In this document: positions 54,124 through 61,755 of the stretch, piece after piece
How positions within the stretch are numbered: position 1 is the first letter of the stretch
Layout: every line of letters begins with the position of its first letter
NCBI GenBank assembly: GCA_934120635.1
Contig: CAKOUR010000009.1
Location: 15,567-79,566, forward strand
DNA from: an uncultured Bacilli bacterium
GTDB taxonomy: Bacteria; Bacillota_I; Bacilli_A; RF39; UBA660
Reading direction: 5' to 3'
Length of the DNA stretch: 64,000 nt
Notes under the pieces: model-generated
The model's database searches: none
Told to the model about the DNA's origin: nothing
Seen by the model: only the letters and a program-made list of their open reading frames with translations
Translations under genes and position numbers: made by a program

Positions 54124-54136
54124 AAATTTATGATAT
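54117..54136. promoter_or_regulatory. 20-bp perfect palindrome, candidate operator
   Basis: ATATCATAAA followed by TTTATGATAT is a perfect 20-base palindrome that covers the -10 box and the start point of the 54195 gene. Its position is right for a repressor site. Confidence 0.6.
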
Positions 54137-54194
54137 GGATAGGTAGAAGATACTACTTATTTTAGAGTCAAATATGAATAAAAGGAGTAGAAAA

Positions 54195-55349
54195 ATGGAT
54201 GAGAAAGAATTACGTGAACAAGAAGTAATTAATAATCAAAAAGAAGAAAAGAAGGAGAATAAGAGAAGTAAAAAAAGACTATTTTTATTACTTTTGTTAT
54301 TAATTGTAACTGGTGTAATGCTTAGTACATCAACCTATGCATGGTTTACTTCTAATAGAACTGTTACTGTTGAGGATATTAATGTTAATGTTGCTGCTAG
54401 TGGTGGTATTCAGGTATCTGTTGATGGTACTAGTTGGAAGTCAATTATTACAAATGATGATTTAAAGAATGCGAATGTGACATATAAGGCTGCTACTAAT
54501 CAGATACCTAGTGTTTTAAAACCTGTATCAACAGCGGCTAAATCATTAAATGGTGATGGTTATTTAAGCATGTGGTTAGGAACTGTTGAAACAAGTAATA
54601 CTACTACTAATAAAGGACAATATATTTTAACTTCAAAGGATGTTAGTGCTGTTAAAGATAATTCAGCAGCAGATGCTGGTACTGATGCTGGTAGTAACGG
54701 ACATTTTGTTATGTTTGATTTATTTGTTCGTTTAGATGATAATGGTCAGGATAAGAAACCATTATATTTAACTAAAACTTCTAATGTTACATTTAAATCT
54801 GGTGGAACTGATTTAGGTACACAAAATGCTGCTAGAGTTGCTTTTATTAATGAAGGAGAGACTGCTGCTGGTTCTGAAGTGGCAACTATTCAAGCTTTAA
54901 AAACAACAGACGTATCTAAAATTTATTTGTGGGAACCTAATTATGATGCTCATACTAATACTGGTATTTCTAATGCATTATCGTTCTATAATAGTACTAA
55001 TAGTGGAGATGCTTATAATAAGGCTAATGCAAAAGAATCTGTTCCATATTTTGGAACAATAGCAGAGGTTACTACTGAAAATGATGTTCTTTTAAGTAAA
55101 GCAAATGCTACTGATAATGCTACACAATTTGCTGCTGTTACACCTAATATTACAACTAAATCTACTTGGGGAACAGAAGCTGTTAATTATGAGAAATTAT
55201 TTGATTTATCTCCTAATAAGATTGCTAAAGTTAGAATTTATTTCTGGGTTGAAGGTCAAGATATTGATTGTGAAAATAATGCATCAGGTGGAGATATTAC
55301 TTTAAAACTTCAATTTAGTTTAAATGATAAAGATGGTGCTGCAGCTTAA
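54195..55349 (+). CDS. Large TasA-like SipW substrate, paralogue B
   Basis: A 384-residue protein: charged, coiled N-terminus, hydrophobic helix (about 28-46) and SipW-type site TSTYAWFTSNR. It is a paralogue of the 41132 product, with the shared blocks IQVSVDGTSWKSIIT, HFVMFDLFVRL, AARVAFINEG, IYLWEPNYDAHTNTGISNAL and WVEGQDIDCENNASGGDITLKLQFS. It is richer in Ala, Thr and Asn and less AT-biased in codons than its neighbours, which may mean high expression. ATG 54195 follows AAGGAG by 8 bases and is preferred over ATG 54174. It is monocistronic with its own promoter, palindrome and terminator, so it is a good candidate for the major subunit. Confidence 0.8.
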   Translation: MDEKELREQEVINNQKEEKKENKRSKKRLFLLLLLLIVTGVMLSTSTYAWFTSNRTVTVEDINVNVAASGGIQVSVDGTSWKSIITNDDLKNANVTYKAATNQIPSVLKPVSTAAKSLNGDGYLSMWLGTVETSNTTTNKGQYILTSKDVSAVKDNSAADAGTDAGSNGHFVMFDLFVRLDDNGQDKKPLYLTKTSNVTFKSGGTDLGTQNAARVAFINEGETAAGSEVATIQALKTTDVSKIYLWEPNYDAHTNTGISNALSFYNSTNSGDAYNKANAKESVPYFGTIAEVTTENDVLLSKANATDNATQFAAVTPNITTKSTWGTEAVNYEKLFDLSPNKIAKVRIYFWVEGQDIDCENNASGGDITLKLQFSLNDKDGAAA

Positions 55350-55369
55350 TATTTAATTTATTGATATAG

Positions 55370-55401
55370 AAAATTTTCAACATGTTGTTGAGAATTTTTT
55401 T
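55370..55401 (+). terminator. Terminator of the 54.2 kb gene
   Basis: AAAATTTTCAAC pairs with GTTGAGAATTTT (12 bp, one G-U) around a 5-base loop, then a T-run. Confidence 0.85.
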
Positions 55402-55404
55402 GTT

Positions 55405-55441
55405 AAAAAGGCTATCCTAATTTTTCTTTTTATATTATAAT
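55405..55441. repeat. 37-bp repeat R, copy 1
   Basis: Runs from AAAAAGGCTATCC to TATTATAAT; it matches copies 2 (57232) and 3 (58277) at 34 of 37 positions. It contains a TATAAT and lies right after a terminator, like the other copies. Confidence 0.85.
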
Positions 55442-55445
55442 GAAT

Positions 55446-55529
55446 GATATTCACTATGATGAACAATTAAATGACTATTATTATTATATTCAGAAGGAGA
55501 TAGATAAAAAAATTAATCTTTACTTATAA
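55446..55529 (+). pseudogene. Fragment of the addA 3' end
   Basis: Encodes YDEQLNDYYYYIQKEIDKK and ends INLYL-stop, matching the AddA C-terminus YDEQLNGYYKYIQKKTDKK with HLYLYSL near 31920-32010. Only about 28 codons remain and a stop cuts them short. Confidence 0.85.
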
Positions 55530-55531
55530 AC

Positions 55532-55762
55532 AAAATTAAAAAAAGAAATCAAAGAGTAGAATTAGATAAAAAGTGGGAGATTAGTTACACTAGAAGAATT
55601 TTTATTATGTTAATTACTTATTTTGTAGTAGTAATTTATTCGGTAATGATTCAGAAAATGGATAGCATATGGCTTTCTTCTTTAGTTCCAGTGATTGGCT
55701 TTTTATTATCGATTTTGTCTTTAAAAATGATTAGAAAAATTTGGGGGAAGAAAAACTGGTAA
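55532..55762 (+). pseudogene. 5'-truncated small membrane-protein gene
   Basis: An open frame without a start codon encodes NQRVELDKKWEISYTRR, a membrane helix (FIMLITYFVVVIYSVMI), then a second helix (LSSLVPVIGFLLSILSL) and the ending MIRKIWGKKNW. The layout resembles a small two-helix membrane-protein family that I recall from Bacillota (RVELDKxWExSxxRR, then PxxGFxLSxLSLPxxKKxW). Its last codons are also found between addA and cutA at 32052. Confidence 0.65.
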
Positions 55763-56028
55763 GTATATTATTATAAAAACTTATTGTGATAGTTTAGATA
55801 TTTCTAATAAAATTATCTCTTGTTTATTAGAAAAGAAATTAGCTGCTGGTAATTAAGTTGTTGCTATTACTTCAGAATATTGGTGGAAAAAAGAAAAAAA
55901 GATGAATTTCAATTATCTTTTCGAAGTAGATATGATTTATTTCCTACAATTAAGAAAGAAATTTTAATATTCATTCTTATGAGGTATCAGAAATTTTTTG
56001 ATTGGATTGATAAAGAATTAAAGAACTG
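55755..56028 (+). pseudogene. Decayed copy of cutA
   Basis: Aligns with cutA (32080-32415) over most of its length. The start codon is lost (ATGAG to ACTGG), an in-frame TAA stands at 55854, and deletions remove bases after GGTGGA and in the SHSYEVPEI region. Confidence 0.9.
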
Positions 56029-56038
56029 AAATTTATAG

Positions 56039-57130
56039 CTAAGAATATTTTCTTTCTTTTTTTCTTTTTCTTATTAAAGATGAATTCATTTTCTTTTCTT
56101 CATTGAGATAATTATCTCTTTCAATTGGTTTTATTGATTGAAAAGAAGTTTTTTGTTTTTGAGCATATTGTTCTAAATTTCTTTTATTTTTCTGCTGATT
56201 AACTTTTAAGTTGCTAATTTCTTCCATTTGTTTTTCAATTAATCGTTTTAATTTATCTTGTTCTAGTTCATTATCAAATTCTGTTTTGATTGTTTTTGGT
56301 AGTTTGTTTTCTCCTAATAGATTATTCATCTGGTTAAATAGTTTTAAATGATTATTATTTCTTCTTTTTAGATAAGTAGCACTACAGATGGTTCCTAAAG
56401 TAAAGGTAGAAAATGGGATTAATAAACTTCCTGGATGACTAATCATAATTGTTGGAATACAAGAAAAAAACATTATAAATGTACCCGTTGCTAGGGATAA
56501 CAGAATTGTATTTAGGATTTTTAATTTCTTTGGTAATCTTATATCCCAAAAATAGTCAGCTATAAATTTTTTTGTTACAAGTAGGTCTAATTTATCAGTT
56601 CCTTCTTTTATTCTTTTTTCTAATTCTTCTTTTTTTAAATCAAGTTTTTGGGAATAATCATTAGAAAATTCCAAATCTTTTTGTGATAATAAATTTATAC
56701 TTTGATTGATAGTTTGATTTCTATTTTCTTTTTTTCTTATTTCAAGTTGGCATTTTGCTTGTTCTTCTAACTGTTCAAATTTAGTTGTAGCAGAAGAAAA
56801 ACTTTGTAGTAGTTTTTTTGCTTGATATTTTCTATCTAAGAAAATTTGACTTATTTTACCTATTACTATAGAGCCACCAAATAAGGCAAGAGAAAAGTTA
56901 TAAGTAAAAATATTAGTAGGAATACTTAAGATGCTTGTTATTAATATACTACTTGTAGCTAATAATAAATAAGTTATTGTCGAAAAAGAAAAAATATTAA
57001 TTAACTTAAATTCAGAACTATTCATGCGAAGTATTCTTTTTTTCTCCCTCATCATTTCGATTTGTTTTTCATTTTCCTCTTGTTGTTTTTTTAACTCTAT
57101 TATACTTTTTATTTGTTCATTTTCCCTCAT
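56039..57130 (-). CDS. Unknown coiled-coil membrane protein
   Basis: A 363-residue protein: charged coiled coil (1-40), two hydrophobic helices (about 48-68 and 76-95), a long coiled coil (about 100-190), two more helices (about 208-232 and 238-255) and a final coiled coil with a very basic end. No family is recognised. It lies between the cutA pseudogene and repeat copy 2, on the opposite strand to everything near it, within an insertion zone. It has its own promoter and an AGGAAGAG ribosome site. Confidence 0.7.
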   Translation of the reverse strand: MRENEQIKSIIELKKQQEENEKQIEMMREKKRILRMNSSEFKLINIFSFSTITYLLLATSSILITSILSIPTNIFTYNFSLALFGGSIVIGKISQIFLDRKYQAKKLLQSFSSATTKFEQLEEQAKCQLEIRKKENRNQTINQSINLLSQKDLEFSNDYSQKLDLKKEELEKRIKEGTDKLDLLVTKKFIADYFWDIRLPKKLKILNTILLSLATGTFIMFFSCIPTIMISHPGSLLIPFSTFTLGTICSATYLKRRNNNHLKLFNQMNNLLGENKLPKTIKTEFDNELEQDKLKRLIEKQMEEISNLKVNQQKNKRNLEQYAQKQKTSFQSIKPIERDNYLNEEKKMNSSLIRKRKKERKYS

Positions 57131-57156
57131 CTTTCTCTTCCTTTCTTTTTCAAACT

Positions 57157-57184
57157 ATTTTATCATAAAATACTTATTTTTCAA
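57157..57184 (-). promoter_or_regulatory. Promoter of the coiled-coil membrane-protein gene
   Basis: On the minus strand: TTGAAA, 16-base spacer, TAAAAT with TGA directly before it. Confidence 0.55.
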
Positions 57185-57220
57185 ATTGATTTTATTAAAG
57201 AAATAATAAAAGTATTTTTT
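57167..57220. repeat. Degenerate copy of the long hairpin repeat
   Basis: AAAATACTTATT pairs imperfectly with AATAAAAGTATTTT, as in the hairpins at 33036 and 58214. It overlaps the promoter of the minus-strand gene and lies just upstream of repeat R copy 2. Confidence 0.6.
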
Positions 57221-57231
57221 GGTTTTTTTCT

Positions 57232-57334
57232 AAAAAGACTATCTTAAATTTTCTTTTTATATTATAATCAATATGGAAAGCAAAATAATACAAAAATACT
57301 GTTAGTATTAGATTATAATAAATTTAAAAAATAG
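57232..57334. repeat. Repeat R copy 2 plus remnant of the ABC gene start
   Basis: The first 37 bases (57232-57268) are identical to copy 3. The next 66 match, with indels, the leader and first 12 codons of the ABC transporter gene: CTG in place of ATG, then LVLDYNKFKK and a stop. It is a decayed duplicate of the region 58277-58390. Confidence 0.85.
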
Positions 57335-57346
57335 GAGGAAGAAAAA

Positions 57347-58207
57347 ATGGTTAATACATCTAGAATTTTAGAATGGAATAGGGTTAGTAGTGAAGAAGAA
57401 TTATATGAATTATTAAATCAATATCATTGGATACTTTCGGAAGAGGTAATAACTTATTTAGAGCTTTTAATTAATTTAAAAGTTTCTGTGTATGAGTACA
57501 ATCCGCTTGTTTCTCCAGAAATGAAAGAATTTTTATTAGAATTAGATCTTTATCGTAAGATAGCTATTTATAATATTTATTATCGAACACAAAATTTATT
57601 AATCAAAAATAATGAAGGAATCGATTTAGAAATTTCTAATAATGAAAATGGTATGGAACATTTAAATGTTGTAGGAAAAATAGATAATCATAAATTTAAT
57701 ATTTTTTCTTTTCAGTATTCATCTGATAATATACAGAAAAATAATTTGTTATTTCAAGATGGTTCTTCAAATAAAATAAGAAATCTTTATATTGGAGATT
57801 CTTCTCTTTATTTAACAAAAGTTGATCTTAATTTAAGAGAGAAAGAATTGTTAAGTATTTTGGAAAGTTATGAAAAAGAATCACAAAAGTCTAATCCCTA
57901 TGGTGGACATAAAAATAAATATGGTGGTCCTTCAACAAATTGGAATTTAGAACACCAAAGAACGCTAAAAAATTTGACAGATAATTACCGCAAAATAGAA
58001 AGTCATGAAGAATTAACAGCAACAGATCAAAGAATCATTCAAGCTCAAGAATATTTCTATCAGTTATTGTTAAATGATTTTCATGTGAAAAAAAGTGATT
58101 TTTCCGAAGAAAAATATCCTTCTTCTCAAAATTCAAAACGAATGAACAAAGTTCTGAAAAAAGAATATCCAGGAACAAAAATTAAAACAAATATTCAATA
58201 TTGGTAA
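57347..58207 (+). CDS. Unknown soluble protein
   Basis: A 286-residue protein without signal peptide or membrane helix. The N-terminal half is helical (SSEEELYELLNQYHWILSEE); the C-terminal part is hydrophilic with NPYGGHKNKYGGPSTNW and a basic end. No family is recognised. It starts behind a perfect AGGAGG, directly after the ABC-start remnant, and ends before a hairpin terminator. It is flanked by repeat R copies 2 and 3, so it looks like an inserted cassette. Confidence 0.7.
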   Translation: MVNTSRILEWNRVSSEEELYELLNQYHWILSEEVITYLELLINLKVSVYEYNPLVSPEMKEFLLELDLYRKIAIYNIYYRTQNLLIKNNEGIDLEISNNENGMEHLNVVGKIDNHKFNIFSFQYSSDNIQKNNLLFQDGSSNKIRNLYIGDSSLYLTKVDLNLREKELLSILESYEKESQKSNPYGGHKNKYGGPSTNWNLEHQRTLKNLTDNYRKIESHEELTATDQRIIQAQEYFYQLLLNDFHVKKSDFSEEKYPSSQNSKRMNKVLKKEYPGTKIKTNIQYW

Positions 58208-58213
58208 ATGAAA

Positions 58214-58270
58214 AAAATACTGATTTAGTTTCTTCTTTTTATAAAGAGAAGACTAGGTAAGTATTTTTTT
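58214..58270 (+). terminator. Long hairpin terminator, dispersed repeat copy 2
   Basis: AAAATACTGATTTAGT pairs with ACTAGGTAAGTATTTT (one mismatch, two G-U), then a T-run. It matches the copy at 33036 in both arms and in the loop (CTTTTTATAAAGAGAAG). Confidence 0.85.
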
Positions 58271-58276
58271 GTTTCA

Positions 58277-58313
58277 AAAAAGACTATCTTAAATTTTCTT
58301 TTTATATTATAAT
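58277..58313. repeat. 37-bp repeat R, copy 3
   Basis: Identical to copy 2 over 37 bases. It ends in TATAAT, 38 bases before the ABC gene ATG, so it probably is the promoter of the ABC operon; the -35 box is weak. Confidence 0.85.
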
Positions 58314-58351
58314 GAATGTGGATGGTGAAATAATGCAGAAAGAAGTGCATT

Positions 58352-59248
58352 ATGTTAGTATTAGAATGTAATAAAGTTTTTAAGAAAATTGGGCATCATG
58401 TGATTGTTTCTGATTTATCTTTTTCTTTAAATGAAGGGGATATTTTAGGTTTTATTGGTCCTAATGGTGCTGGGAAGACTACCTCTATTAAGTTGATGTT
58501 AGGGTTGCAAAGTTTAAGTGGTGGTAGTGTAAAAATTTTAGGTTATGATATTAAAAAAGATTTTGTTAAAGCAATTAGACAGGTTGGGGCGATTGTTGAG
58601 AATCCTGATTTGTATATGTATTTAACTGGATATGAGAATTTGAAAATTGCCTCTGTTTTTTATCAAGTAGATAAGAATAGAATTGATGAAATAGTTAGGT
58701 TAGTTGGTTTAGAGAATCGTATTCATGATGCAGTAAAAAATTATTCTCTTGGTATGCGTCAGAGATTAGGGATTGCTGTTGCTATTCTTCATCGACCTAA
58801 GTTATTGATTTTGGATGAACCAATGAATGGTTTAGATCCAGAGGGAATTAAAGATTTAAAAAATATTTTGACTACTTTGGCACGTGATTATTCGATGGCT
58901 ATTATTATTTCTAGTCATATTTTATCAGAGTTGGAATCTTTTTGTACTAGGATTTGTATTTTTTCTAAGGGAAGAGTAGAAAAAGATGCTTCTATTGCAG
59001 AAATTAAAAAAATTACAGAAAAAGAACGCTACTGTTTAGAGGTTAGTGATACAAATTTAGATTCTATTTTAACTTCTTATCAGGTTTTAGATAATGAACA
59101 TATTGAAGTTTCTGCTACAAGAGAGAATATTGTTAATATTTTAAAAGCTCTATTATTAAATGGTATTTTTGTGTATGAATTAAAAAGAGAAGTTTTATCT
59201 TTAGAAGATGTTTTCTTAAAAGTGATGGAGGCATCTCATGATATTTAA
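58352..59248 (+). CDS. ABC transporter ATP-binding protein
   Basis: A 298-residue ATPase of the BcrA/NatA-like export group. Walker A is GPNGAGKTTS, the signature YSLGMRQRLGIAVAIL, Walker B LLILDEPMNGLDPEG, and the H-loop SSHIL. A C-terminal extension of about 80 residues follows, common in this group. It pairs with the permease gene that overlaps it by 11 bases. Substrate could be a peptide antibiotic, sodium or lipid; the sequence does not tell. Its 5' end has a decayed copy at 57299. Confidence 0.93.
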   Translation: MLVLECNKVFKKIGHHVIVSDLSFSLNEGDILGFIGPNGAGKTTSIKLMLGLQSLSGGSVKILGYDIKKDFVKAIRQVGAIVENPDLYMYLTGYENLKIASVFYQVDKNRIDEIVRLVGLENRIHDAVKNYSLGMRQRLGIAVAILHRPKLLILDEPMNGLDPEGIKDLKNILTTLARDYSMAIIISSHILSELESFCTRICIFSKGRVEKDASIAEIKKITEKERYCLEVSDTNLDSILTSYQVLDNEHIEVSATRENIVNILKALLLNGIFVYELKREVLSLEDVFLKVMEASHDI

Positions 59249-60659
59249 ATTAATGAAAATAGAACTTTTAAAAGTATTTAGAAAAAAGGGAATTTATGTT
59301 ATTTGGGGAGTGATGCTATTATTTTGTTTTTTTAATAATTTTTTGTATTGGCGGGATTATGATAAAGAGGGTAGATATTTATATGAAGAAAAAGAAAATA
59401 TTCAAGAAGAAATAAAGAATTTAACTAAGGAAAAAGATTCTGTTGTATTAGGAACTGATGCTAGGATTATGTTAGAAACAAAGATAGAACTTTTAAAATT
59501 AAAGTCAACTTTTTCTAAAAATTCATGGCAATATTTTAAAGTAAATGATTATTTATATGATGCTTTATATGAGAAAAATAAAGATAGTACTAATTTAGAA
59601 AAAGTTAAGTATTATGATACTTTAGTTTCGAAGTTTAAAAATAATGATTATTCTTATTTTTGGCATTTAGAGAAGAAAGATTTAGAGAGTCAAATTTCCT
59701 TTTTAAAGGAAGAGCTGGAAAATGGAGAAGGGGATACTAGTCTTCAGAAGAATCTTGAACAAAAAGAAGAAGAGTTGTCTGTATTAAACTATCGAATTAA
59801 GAATCGTATTGTTGAAGATAATGGGTATTTGAATGAGGCATTGTCAACTTATCTTAGTTCACGAGATAAATTAAAGGAGCTTTCTAAAAATCCTTACCAA
59901 GAAAAAATAGTTTATCAAGAAGTGAAAAGAGAAATGAAGATTAGTGAGGTTGTTCTTTTGGATAGAGTGAATTATCAAAAAGAAAACACCTTAAATTCAT
60001 TAATCAAAGGAATTATGAATGATTATGAACTTTTCTTTGTTATTATTCTTTTGATGGTTAGTGCATCTTTAATTTGTGATGAATTTCAAAAGGGAACAGT
60101 TAAGTTTCTCTTGATAAAACCAGTAAGTCGATTTATAATATTATTAAGTAAATATTTTACTTCCTTACTTGTTCTTTTGATGAGTGTTCTTCTTGTTTTT
60201 GGATTTCAATTTGTTTTAGGAGGAATATTTTTTGGAGTAGATTCTCTACATTTAGGAGTAATTGTTTATGATTATGGATTAGATAAAGTACTTCATTTGA
60301 ATGTGTTTCTTTGGTTTTTAATATCTTTATTATCGAAGATGCCTTCGATGCTGATGCTTAGTTTAATCGCTTTCCTACTTGGAATCGTAACCTCATCAAC
60401 GATAATTTCAATGATTATTCCTTTGATGATTTCAATCTTTTCCTCATCGTTGTTAGAACTTGCTATTTCTCATCATCTTTATTGGATGAAGTATTTGCCT
60501 AATTTTACTTGGCAATTTTCTTCCTATTTATTTGGAAAGTTTTCTGGATTAGAGGGGTTGGATTTTTGGTTTTCTTGTATTTGGTATAGTTTATATTTTG
60601 TTATTTTTCTTCTTTTAATAAGAGGAATATTTAAACGAAAAGATATTAAGAATGTGTAA
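59238..60659 (+). CDS. ABC-2 type permease
   Basis: A 473-residue membrane protein: first helix at about 17-34, a large outside coiled-coil region (about 45-240, NIQEEIKNLTKEKDS...), then five or six helices to the end. The block CDEFQKGTVKFLLIKPVSRFIILLSKYF is the ABC-2 hallmark (sequence KGT...PxSR). It starts inside the ATPase gene behind GGAGG. Together they form one exporter. Confidence 0.88.
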   Translation: MIFKLMKIELLKVFRKKGIYVIWGVMLLFCFFNNFLYWRDYDKEGRYLYEEKENIQEEIKNLTKEKDSVVLGTDARIMLETKIELLKLKSTFSKNSWQYFKVNDYLYDALYEKNKDSTNLEKVKYYDTLVSKFKNNDYSYFWHLEKKDLESQISFLKEELENGEGDTSLQKNLEQKEEELSVLNYRIKNRIVEDNGYLNEALSTYLSSRDKLKELSKNPYQEKIVYQEVKREMKISEVVLLDRVNYQKENTLNSLIKGIMNDYELFFVIILLMVSASLICDEFQKGTVKFLLIKPVSRFIILLSKYFTSLLVLLMSVLLVFGFQFVLGGIFFGVDSLHLGVIVYDYGLDKVLHLNVFLWFLISLLSKMPSMLMLSLIAFLLGIVTSSTIISMIIPLMISIFSSSLLELAISHHLYWMKYLPNFTWQFSSYLFGKFSGLEGLDFWFSCIWYSLYFVIFLLLIRGIFKRKDIKNV

Positions 60660-60671
60660 GGAGGGGTAAGG

Positions 60672-61298
60672 ATGGCTTCTGCTTTAAGAAAGATGATTAC
60701 AAGTTATTTTCCTGATGTATGGCCGGTAATTATTATCATTACGGTAATTTGTTGTTCTCTTAGAGTTTCGTATTTAATTTTACATAAAGAGAAGTTTTGT
60801 TTTTATAAAGAGTTATTTATGTTGCTTTTTATTCTTTATGTGATGTGTTTATTTGAAGTTGTTACTATTCAAGATGATAATTATGGATTATCTAATTTTA
60901 TTCCTTTTAGGGAAATATTTCGCTATCAAGTAGGAAGTCGTTTATTTATTAAAAATATTATTGGGAATATTTTATTATTTTTACCTTATGGTTATTTTGC
61001 TAGTGATTATTTGAAAGTAAAAAAAGTATGGTGGATTGCTGGTCTTACCATGATTATTTCTTTAACGATTGAGATTGTTCAATTAAATATTGGAAGAACT
61101 TTTGATGTAGATGATATGATTTTGAATACATTAGGAGGAAGTATAGGTTTTTTCATTTATTGTGTTTTAGATAGTTTAAGAGAGAGATTGCCTGCTTTTT
61201 GTAAGAGTGATGGGTTTGTTAATTTTGTTGTTATTGTTATTTTTATTGTTGGGATTATTTATTTATTTGATTTACATGTAATGGAGTTTATTTCTTAG
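60672..61298 (+). CDS. VanZ-like membrane protein
   Basis: A 208-residue protein with five predicted helices. The VanZ-type core is NIIGNILLFLPYGYFASDYL, then LTIEIVQLNIGRTFDVDDMILNTLGGSIG. VanZ gives low-level teicoplanin resistance in enterococci, but most relatives are general envelope proteins of unknown role. It follows the ABC permease by 12 bases with an AAGGAGGGG ribosome site and continues toward ybeY. Confidence 0.88.
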   Translation: MASALRKMITSYFPDVWPVIIIITVICCSLRVSYLILHKEKFCFYKELFMLLFILYVMCLFEVVTIQDDNYGLSNFIPFREIFRYQVGSRLFIKNIIGNILLFLPYGYFASDYLKVKKVWWIAGLTMIISLTIEIVQLNIGRTFDVDDMILNTLGGSIGFFIYCVLDSLRERLPAFCKSDGFVNFVVIVIFIVGIIYLFDLHVMEFIS

Positions 61299-61314
61299 AA
61301 AGTTGAGGTTTTTT

Positions 61315-61755
61315 ATGTTTGATATTATTAATAATTATAATGAAGAGGTATTAGAGTTAGATATTTTAGAAAAGTATGTGACATATGTTGTAAAAAAATT
61401 AAAGTTAGAGAAGGCTATATTTAATTTTATATTAGTTGATGAAGAGGAGATTCATGAATTAAATAAAACTTATCGTAAAGTAGATAGACCTACTGATGTG
61501 ATTACTTTTGCTTTAGAGGATGGAGATGATTTTCAAAATCCTGAGTTTAGGACTTTGGGAGATGTTTATATTTGTGTTCCTATAGCTTACAAGCAAGCAG
61601 AGATGTATGGACATTCTAGAATTCGAGAAATTTGTTTTCTAGCAACACATGGGATTTTACATTTACTTGGCTATGACCATATGGAAGAGGAAGAAGAGAA
61701 AGTGATGTTTTCTTTACAAGAGGAGTTGTTAAAGGGTTATGAGATTAATCGGTAA
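61315..61755 (+). CDS. ybeY: Endoribonuclease YbeY
   Basis: A metal-dependent RNase for 16S rRNA maturation and ribosome quality control; about 146 residues. It has NKTYRKVDRPTDVITFAL and the zinc site THGILHLLGYDHMEE (H-x3-H-x5-H). ATG 61315 follows TTGAGG by 6 bases and is preferred over the TTG at 61303. It is followed by dgkA in overlap, the same ybeY-dgkA order as in many Bacillota. Confidence 0.95.
   Translation: MFDIINNYNEEVLELDILEKYVTYVVKKLKLEKAIFNFILVDEEEIHELNKTYRKVDRPTDVITFALEDGDDFQNPEFRTLGDVYICVPIAYKQAEMYGHSRIREICFLATHGILHLLGYDHMEEEEEKVMFSLQEELLKGYEINR

Noticed and set aside
55405..58313. An insertion sequence or integron for the 55-58 kb zone
   Set aside because: No transposase or integrase frame, and the repeats are direct promoter-like copies, not terminal inverted repeats or attC-like sites.
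60672..61298. A vancomycin-resistance cluster because of the VanZ-like gene
   Set aside because: No vanH/A/X or ligase genes are near; VanZ-like proteins alone are common.
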